This document shows positions 8,346 through 13,855 of a stretch of DNA of 13,855 nt, piece by piece. Every line of letters begins with the position of its first letter. Within the stretch, counting starts at the first letter, position 1. Where the stretch lies: the NCBI GenBank assembly GCA_025349905.2, contig MU625024.1, forward strand, positions 1 through 13,855, given 5' to 3'. Source of the stretch: Blastocladiella britannica (taxonomy: Eukaryota; Blastocladiomycota; Blastocladiomycetes; Blastocladiales; Blastocladiaceae). A program made the position numbers and the translations under genes. The notes beneath the pieces were generated by a model, which had not been told where the DNA came from, did not search any database, and saw only the letters and a program-made list of their open reading frames with translations.

Positions 8346-9163
8346 TCAGCGAAGATAGTGCACCATGGCCCAGATCAGAGCACAGCTAATCACCACCCCG
8401 GACAGAAACAGCCACTTGTCCTGCGTGCCGCGTCGCTCAATGTACGACATGAGCTGTCGCGAGACACCAATGGTGTTGGCGGCATCCAGCATGCGCCGGT
8501 GCGTGCGCTTCAATGTCGCGCGCTGGTCGCTGAGATTGCCAAGCACTGACTGGCCCATGGCCAGGAAATCGTCCAGGTGGGATTCGACGCCGTGCAGACG
8601 CGCCTGCTCGTGCGTGTAGTACTCGGCCGCGGACGGTGCTCCCATCTCCAGTGCCACGGCCCCACCACCGCTACCGGTGGGTCCTCCTGGTGCGCCGGAT
8701 CGGTGAAAGAGATCGGTCCGCTGGTCTGCGTATACAGACTATGATACATTTTTCCGTTAACCCATTTCGGACTTATGAGAATATTAAAAGAGTACCTGCT
8801 GCGCCGCTCGCATCTGCGCCCGCTGCCAGCGGTCTAGCATGAACTGAATCTCTTCGGAAAACTTTTTCGCGCGTCTGATTTACTAATGCCGAGCCAGCGC
8901 AAGAACGTGAGATGTCACGTAAATAATGTGAAAAATATGAGAAGCGCGCACAATGCCGCCTTGTCGCGCTTGACGGTATTGATTTCGCGCTTGGCAAACT
9001 CATTGTAGTCCACAAGCGATCGCTCGAGATTGCTGAATGCCGCGGCCACCTGTGTCGCCAATGGATCGGCGGCCGTGAGCGCGACCGGTGTCCGCTCTGC
9101 CCGGTCAATCATCGATGACAGCGAGTCGAGTTGTCGCAAGAGATTTTGGTTGAGTGAGTTCAT
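8346..9163 (-). CDS. BOS1: Golgi Qb-SNARE, membrin/Bos1-like, three exons
   Basis: Bos1/membrin (GOSR2) is a tail-anchored Qb-SNARE in the complex that fuses ER-derived COPII vesicles with the early Golgi. Exons are 9163-8952, 8874-8796 and 8720-8346; introns are 77 and 75 bp; the product is 221 residues, matching the family's 210-245. Residues 1-97 form the N-terminal helical region. A Gly/Pro-rich linker runs 104-118. The SNARE helix is about 136-195, with the zero-layer glutamine Q163 in LSDQRATLKRTHRRMLDAAN. It leads through YIERRGTQDK into a single anchor at 200-217, ending four residues before the C terminus. LSDQRATLK to DAAN matches membrin rather than Gos1 or Vti1. The second intron's acceptor is the second AG of a close CAG/CAG pair; only that one keeps frame. 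The stop of STI1 lies 117 bp upstream. Confidence 0.9.
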
Positions 9164-9280
9164 TCCTCTTTGCTCTTTGAAAGAGCGTTCCTCGTGGCGT
9201 GCGACCCGTTCACAACCACGCCCACGACACGCTGGCGAAAGGCCGTGCCACGACATATACATGATAAAATATGAATTTAT

Positions 9281-11215
9281 TCAACGCGTGCCGAGGACAC
9301 CGGCCGCCACCAGCTTGCGGATCTTGCCGGCAATCATGGGGTTCTGCATGTGGTTGCGGGCGGCTCCCGGGTCCTGCTGCATCTGCTGCAGGATCGACTG
9401 CATGACCGGGTCGGCCAGGATCGCCTGGATCTCGGGATCCTTGAGCGCGTTCTTGGCCCGCTCCTCGCGCGCCTTCTCCGGGTCCGCGTTCGGATCCGCG
9501 TCTGCGTCCATGCCGTACATGGACGCGTAGCACTTTTGCTGCTGCTGCTGAATCTCGGCCGTGTGCTTGCCATCCACGTCGGCGACCGTCGCCTGCTCGC
9601 ACGTCTCAATGCACTTGGCGTACTCCTTGGTCAGGTGCTGCAGCGCTGCCTTGCGCAGGTACGCCTTGACAAACTGCGGATCGCGCGCAATCGCCAGCTC
9701 GCAGTCCTTGAGAGCATCGGGAACCGCACCCAGCTTGTGGTAGCACATGGCCCGGTTCGAGTACGCGCGCGGGTCCTGCTCGTTGCGCGCAATCGCCTCC
9801 GTGTACTCCTTGACCGCGTCGGCGTACCGCTGCTGCTTGACCAGCTCGTTGCCGCGGTCGCGCGCCGCGTCCGACAGCTCCGGGTTATGGTACTCGGCCT
9901 TTTTGGCCTCCGTGAGCTGCTTTTCCGTCTCGCGAAGGCGGTTGAGGGTATCGGGCGTGCGGTGCTCCTGTTATATTCAATGAGCTTAACTGGACAACCA
10001 CCAAGAAATGTAAAAAAGCAAGAAAGCGTACAGTGAGGGACCGGTTGTAGTACTTGATGGCCGACTCCAAGTCGCCCTTCTTGACAAACGCGTTCCCGGC
10101 GCGGGCAAGCGCACGGGCAACGACCGTGAACGCGACACGGCGCTCGCGGCCCACCTCCACCGCCTGCTCGCAGATCTTGATGCACTCGTCGTAGTTGCCC
10201 ATCTCAAAGTGGACCGCGGCAGTGTTAGTCAGGACCGGCACCTCCGTCTCGTCCGAGAGCTCCCACGCCTTGGCGTAGTGGGCCAGCGCCGACTCAAACT
10301 CGCGCTTCTTGTACGCGGCGTTACCCGCCTCCTTCTCAGCCAGAGCCTGCTTGCGGCGCTCGCGGGCGGCCTTCTCGTCGGCGTCCACCTCTTCAGCAGC
10401 GTCCACGTCCATGGGCTCGGCGGGACGGGCAGCCGCTGCGGGGCGGGCGGGCGAGGCGGAACGGGCCTTGGGCGCGGGAGTCGGGGACGGCGAGCGCGCT
10501 CGGGATGTTGACTTCGGCGCGGTGGCACTCTCGGCGGCCTTGATGGCCTCCTCGGCCTCGTCGGCGGACGTGGTCATGTTGATGCCCATGAGCTGCAAGA
10601 GCACCATCATGATCTGCTGGTCGCCCTGCATCATCTGCATGGCCATGCCCGGGTTGGCGATCATGGCCTTCATCTTGCCAACAAACTGCTGGTCGGCGAG
10701 CAGGTGCGACAGCTTGGGGTTGGCCGCGAGCTTGGCCCAGATCCCCTCGTTGAGCATCGACTTGAACGGGTCGTTCTCGGACTCGGCCAGCGCCTTCTCC
10801 ACGTCCGCCAGTCCTTTGGCCAGCAACGCGTTGGTGGGCTCCACCTCCAGACCCTTGCTGTAGGCCTCACGCGCCGCGTCGAGGTTGCCCGAGCCATGGT
10901 GCGCGGCGCCCAGCCGCGAGTAGCCCTTTGCCCATTTGGGGCTGATCGTGACGGTCTTTTCGGCGTCGGCGCGCGCCTTGTCAAACTCCCTGAGCGATGC
11001 GTAGGCGGCCGATCGGTTCGAGTACAGCACGTGGTTGGATGCGTCGAGCGCAATCGCCGACGTAAAGTGCTTGATGGCCTCGTCAAAGTTCTGGGCCGAG
11101 AACGCCTTGTTGCCGAGGGTTTTGAAGTCGTCAGCGGTCTGCATTGTTTTTTTTTTTTTTTGAGTCTACAGTTATCGATCGTCTTCTTGAGTGGGAGGGT
11201 ACGTACAGATGCCAT
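9281..11215 (-). CDS. STI1: Hsp70/Hsp90 organising co-chaperone Sti1/Hop, three exons
   Basis: Sti1 links Hsp70 and Hsp90 in the cytosol to hand over client proteins. Preferred exons are 11215-11207 (9 nt), 11138-10032 and 9967-9281; introns are 68 and 64 bp; the product is 600 residues (yeast about 589). The spliced N terminus MASTADDFKTLGNKAF matches the yeast pattern including residue numbers. TPR1 is about 5-108, with carboxylate-clamp residues K9, N13, N44, K74 and R78. DP1 is about 125-192, followed by a Ser/Pro/Ala linker (205-250). TPR2A is about 260-372, TPR2B 402-500 and DP2 545-600. A short CTG repeat at 9536-9551 encodes a glutamine run near 512-516. Without the first intron, an ATG at 11144 gives MQTADDF and 599 residues, also workable. 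Assignment is secure; only the first exon is in doubt. Confidence 0.93.
11139..11206 (-). other. STI1: Candidate first intron of STI1
   Basis: GTACGT follows ATG-GCA-TCT at 11215-11207, and the acceptor CAG ends at 11139, inside the ATGCAG that would otherwise start the protein at 11144. The 68-bp length and phase 0 fit the other introns. Splicing yields Met-Ala-Ser joined to TADDF, which aligns better with yeast Sti1 (which also reads TAD after three residues) than Met-Gln does. The intron carries a long A-run on the gene strand, as does the SPE2 intron. Confidence 0.65.
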
Positions 11216-11539
11216 GGTATCGAAAAAAAAGATTTTTTTTGAAATGTCCGAGGTCCAAAGAGGGTCCGAGTCTGCTCGCGTGCACTTTTTTTTGACCGCG
11301 TTGCGAATGGAAGGTTGCAGAATTTTGATGTCCGAGTCACGTTGCCTCTGAGCGAAATCTTGGGAACCACGCATCCCTTCTCGTGAGGGCGCGCACGCTC
11401 CTGCATTTCCCTTGAAATAGGCGTCTGGTGTACTGGCCGTCCGAGAAACCAAAGTGGAGGGAATTCCGGGCGAGGAGATCCAAGAGTTGAGGAGCACTCT
11501 TTGTCGACACGAAAATTAATCAAAAAAAAAAAAATCACA
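11216..11539. promoter_or_regulatory. Divergent promoter region between STI1 and the microprotein gene
   Basis: This 324-bp gap separates two divergent starts, so both promoters lie here. Seen: A/T-runs near 11222-11241, a T-run near 11287, a GGAATTCC palindrome (11459-11466), and an A-rich stretch just before the microprotein ATG. Imperfect heat-shock-like repeats occur near 11304-11328, but none is a clean alternating GAA/TTC array. No ORF of note is present. Confidence 0.5.
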
Positions 11540-11692
11540 ATGTTTGCCAGCGCCGCCCCTCCACGCCCACCGACGGTCCTGGACACCATCAACAAGAAGC
11601 TCAACGGTTTCGGAACAATTGCGCTGTCGTCCGTGACCTTTGTCGCCGCCGTGTGGGTGTTCCAGGCCCACGGCAAGTGGCTCGCCGTGTGA
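11540..11692 (+). CDS. Small single-pass membrane protein (50 aa), unassigned
   Basis: I do not recognise this protein. The ATG at 11540 has A at -3 and follows an A-run; the frame is open to TGA at 11692, giving 50 residues. The N terminus is Pro/Ala-rich (APPRPPT), then comes a short amphipathic stretch (VLDTINKKLNGFG) and a hydrophobic helix about 27-42 (TIALSSVTFVAAVWVF), ending with QAHGKWLAV. Size and layout resemble the tiny tail-anchored or inner-membrane subunits of mitochondrial complexes (Tom small subunits, respiratory or ATP-synthase accessory subunits), but no family motif is certain. Codon use is GC-rich at third positions as in neighbouring genes, which supports real coding. 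It shares a divergent promoter region with STI1. Chance ORF is the alternative, less likely given the start context and composition. Confidence 0.6.
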   Translation: MFASAAPPRPPTVLDTINKKLNGFGTIALSSVTFVAAVWVFQAHGKWLAV

Positions 11693-11891
11693 ATTATAGG
11701 TATTTTCTTTGTACACTGCCGTTGCTTTTCGCATGCCTGTCCTCACATCTGGTATCATTGACGCAGCTCGAGCAATCTCTCGTAACTTAAACCAAGCGAT
11801 ATTTATAATGTAAACCCCTTCAACCTTTCTGTTGCGCGTCGAGGAAAAGAAACGAGCAAAGAATGTATATGTATAAAGCAAAAAGAGAGTC
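11693..11891. other. Convergent 3' spacer between the microprotein and the PP1-docking-like gene
   Basis: These 199 bp separate two converging stop codons and are more A/T-rich than the genes. They must hold both 3' UTRs. An AT-rich ATTTATAATGTAAA stretch (11799-11812) could serve 3'-end formation. No gene is visible. Confidence 0.6.
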
Positions 11892-13751
11892 CTACCACCA
11901 CACGGTTTCGCGATCGTCAATCAGGAGCGACGTGGCCGATGCCACGGCCGGTGGTGCCGATGACACAAACGACGCGGGCGACACGTACACGTCGTTCCCA
12001 AACGCGTCCCTGGACATGGAGCCAGACGCGTACGACGGTGGGGTCCCCGGGCTGCTAGTTCCGCTGGAGCTGCAAAACACGGACACGGGTGACCTCGCGG
12101 CGGCGGCGGCGCGCGCGTCCATGGTCTCGAGGTCGTCCAGGGACGCCACGTACGGCGACTGCGCCCAGCCAGTGGTCGGAGTCACGGCCACCGCACTGTC
12201 GTCGCTGCCGCTGCGTCGGCTACCTCTGCTGACCCCACGGGTGCTCAGCGACCGGCTCAAGTCGCGCAGGCCGCGCTCCACCTGGCGCCGGATTCGCTCG
12301 TCGGCCGTCAAGTCATCTTCGTCGGTATCGTCGGCCTCGGTCTCGGACCCACTGCTAGTACACTGCTCGCTCAATGGCACCTTGCGACCGCACCCGCAGA
12401 CACGGTGGTCAGTCGCACCCGTGGGCGGGGCGCGGGTCTCGGGCGCATGGGCCAGCGCGTGCTGCCGCCGCATCAGCGACCGCAGTTCCAGCAGGTGCAC
12501 CTTGTCCGGAAACCCGAGCCGCTCTGGCTCGATCGGGTACCGGTCGTACTCGTGGGCCGGGTGCGCGGTGCCGACCACCAGAATCGTGCCAAACTTGACG
12601 TGCCGGCGCGGTGGTGGTGGTGGCGGCTGTGCCACGGGAGGAACCGAAGAGGGATAAGGGTCCGATGCCGTTGACTGTTGCTGATGTTGGCGCATGAACG
12701 GTGATGGCGGCAAGACACTGTCGAGGCGCGGCAGCGGCGGCAAGAACGGCATTGGGGTGGTGTGGGAGCGGCGGGGCAGCGTGGAGGGCCGGGCGGCGCC
12801 AAACACGTCCTGAAGGGGCAGGGGCGGCGGCAGGAACGCCGGCAAGCCCGCCAGCATACCTCCGTCATCGTCTTCATCGTCGTCGGCATAACCGGTGTTT
12901 TTCTTGACATCTTGGTGGTGATCGTCGTCCGGGTCGGACGCAAATGGCAGCGGCGACTCGGACAGCGTCCGCAGTGGCGGTGACATCAATGATTGGCCCT
13001 CGGCGGCCGCAGCTGCCGCCGCCTGTTCGGCCGCATCGACATCGGCGGTCGAGTGGCGTGCCAGCTCTGGTCGCTCCAGCTCGTCCACGGCCCGCGGACG
13101 CCGAGCCGAGTGCGAGCTGAAAGTGATAGTACCGAGCCGGGCGCCATTATTGTCGCTGGCACTACGGTGCGTGGGCTTGGTAGATGATCCCGTTGAACCA
13201 CTGCCGGAAGACGAAGAAGCCGCCGCCGCCGTAGCAGTCCGGCCACCATTGTACGACGTGGTGGCGTGCAAGCCGTCCGGGGCCAAGATACCCGACATGC
13301 GGCGTGCAGCCTGTGCCAGCGGTTTCACGGGGTCAGCACCGAGGGGGACACCCGACGACAGCGCGGCGGAGGCGGCGCCACCTGCGAGCGGCGCGGCCGA
13401 CGCCAGCACGGGCAAGCCCACGCGCATGTCTTGCAGCAGGCGCACGGCGGCGGCCAGGTCGGGGGGCATTGGCTGCGACCGGTTCTGCGACGATGCCGGC
13501 CGCAGCGCGTCGTTGCTGCCGTTGGCATTAAAGTAGGCAAAGGTGGTGGGCGACTTAGGCAGCAGGGACTCGTGGTCGTGAGGGACCACCGCAGCAGTCG
13601 GGGGCCGCGGAGGCACCGGGGGAACGGCCGATGCAGTGCTGGAAAGGGCGGGGGGAGGGGGCGCGCGGTACGAGAGCGACATGGCGCGGCGCGGTGCCAG
13701 TTGCACTTTGGGGCGCAAAAACTGCGACTCGTGCTTTTTATTATCGGCCAT
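11892..13751 (-). CDS. Disordered protein with PP1-docking-like RVxF motif, single exon
   Basis: The continuous 619-residue frame starts at an ATG at 13751 just after an A-run and needs no intron. Most of it is low complexity: Pro-rich segments with PPVPPRPP-like SH3 ligands (30-55), Ala/Ser/Gly stretches, an acidic run (TEADDTDEDD) and a Ser/Arg-rich patch (SRSLSTRGVSRGSRR). The one ordered-looking block is RRHVKFGTILVVGTAHP then HEYDRYPIEPERL (382-412). HVKF at 384-387 fits the RVxF consensus for docking to protein phosphatase 1, and the following EYDR resembles a block I recall in fungal PP1-binding or mitosis-inhibitor-type proteins. RRMS (150-153) is a PKA-type site. Reality of the gene is supported by the length and by the ordered block; function as a PP1 regulator is inference. 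Confidence 0.7.
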   Translation of the reverse strand: MADNKKHESQFLRPKVQLAPRRAMSLSYRAPPPPALSSTASAVPPVPPRPPTAAVVPHDHESLLPKSPTTFAYFNANGSNDALRPASSQNRSQPMPPDLAAAVRLLQDMRVGLPVLASAAPLAGGAASAALSSGVPLGADPVKPLAQAARRMSGILAPDGLHATTSYNGGRTATAAAASSSSGSGSTGSSTKPTHRSASDNNGARLGTITFSSHSARRPRAVDELERPELARHSTADVDAAEQAAAAAAAEGQSLMSPPLRTLSESPLPFASDPDDDHHQDVKKNTGYADDDEDDDGGMLAGLPAFLPPPLPLQDVFGAARPSTLPRRSHTTPMPFLPPLPRLDSVLPPSPFMRQHQQQSTASDPYPSSVPPVAQPPPPPPRRHVKFGTILVVGTAHPAHEYDRYPIEPERLGFPDKVHLLELRSLMRRQHALAHAPETRAPPTGATDHRVCGCGRKVPLSEQCTSSGSETEADDTDEDDLTADERIRRQVERGLRDLSRSLSTRGVSRGSRRSGSDDSAVAVTPTTGWAQSPYVASLDDLETMDARAAAAARSPVSVFCSSSGTSSPGTPPSYASGSMSRDAFGNDVYVSPASFVSSAPPAVASATSLLIDDRETVWW

Positions 13752-13855
13752 CTTTTTTTTTTTTTTGCTTGTAGCTTTTGGATTGGAGTGCGCGAGCGAG
13801 TAGTATCTATATGATATTGCGGTGGTTGGCCCTCCGTCGGTCGGCGGTCTGGATG
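13752..13855 (-). promoter_or_regulatory. 5' leader/promoter of the PP1-docking-like gene (partial)
   Basis: The window ends 104 bp upstream of this gene's ATG. On the gene strand the last bases before ATG are a run of about 14 A ending in G, preceded by CTACAAGC. An ATATCATATAG stretch (13806-13816) is the only TATA-like sequence. The full promoter lies beyond the edge. Confidence 0.4.

Noticed and set aside
9350..10036. Long plus-strand frame opposite STI1
   Set aside because: It is the complement of the TPR2B/DP2 coding region, composed mainly of Leu/Val/Arg as expected of antisense codons, and it crosses the intron of the real gene.
11304..11328. Heat-shock-element-like repeats upstream of STI1
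   Set aside because: GAA and TT units occur, but the alternation and the C of TTC fail in most units, so the match is too weak to list as a site.
1..13855. A biosynthetic cluster, mobile element, defence system or CRISPR array
   Set aside because: All genes belong to unrelated conserved eukaryotic processes or are unassigned singletons; no transposase, terminal repeats, direct-repeat array or integrase was seen.

Overview
This is a compact eukaryotic nuclear region of about 13.9 kb. It is GC-rich in coding sequence and carries short spliceosomal introns of 55-80 bp (GT...AG) plus A- and T-runs in introns and leaders. I reconstructed eight protein genes by joining exons whose reading frames meet exactly at GT/AG sites. 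The gene set (Apn1, Ppn1, Spe2, Bos1, Sti1 and a protein-phosphatase-1-docking-like protein), the small introns and the tight spacing suggest a fungus. A cAMP-receptor-like seven-helix receptor beside them points to an early-diverging, possibly zoosporic lineage such as a chytrid or blastocladiomycete. The placement is inference from gene content; there is no rRNA or other marker here.

Layout from left to right: (1) APN1-type AP endonuclease IV, plus strand, 67-1609, six exons, all nine metal ligands present. (2) cAMP-receptor-like GPCR, plus strand, 1970-3315, five exons. (3) PPN1-type vacuolar endopolyphosphatase, minus strand, 5609-3352, five exons including a proposed 13-nt microexon that carries the catalytic GN motif. 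(4) SPE2-type S-adenosylmethionine decarboxylase proenzyme, minus strand, 7641-5680, two exons, enlarged by two low-complexity insertions. (5) BOS1/membrin Qb-SNARE, minus strand, 9163-8346, three exons. (6) STI1/Hop co-chaperone, minus strand, 11215-9281, three exons in my preferred model. (7) A 50-residue single-pass membrane microprotein, plus strand, 11540-11692, divergent from STI1. (8) A long disordered protein with a PP1-docking-like RVxF motif, minus strand, 13751-11892.

The genes look like ordinary single-copy housekeeping and signalling genes, not an operon or a biosynthetic cluster. Spacing is very tight in places: 36 bp between the convergent stops of the receptor and PPN1, 70 bp from the SPE2 stop to the PPN1 start, and 117 bp from the STI1 stop to the BOS1 start. 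Overlapping untranslated regions are therefore likely. No transposon, tRNA, rRNA, CRISPR array or prokaryotic element was seen. I found no convincing new multi-gene system. The most notable points are the PPN1 microexon, the enlarged AdoMetDC, the alternative STI1 start, the receptor and the unassigned microprotein.
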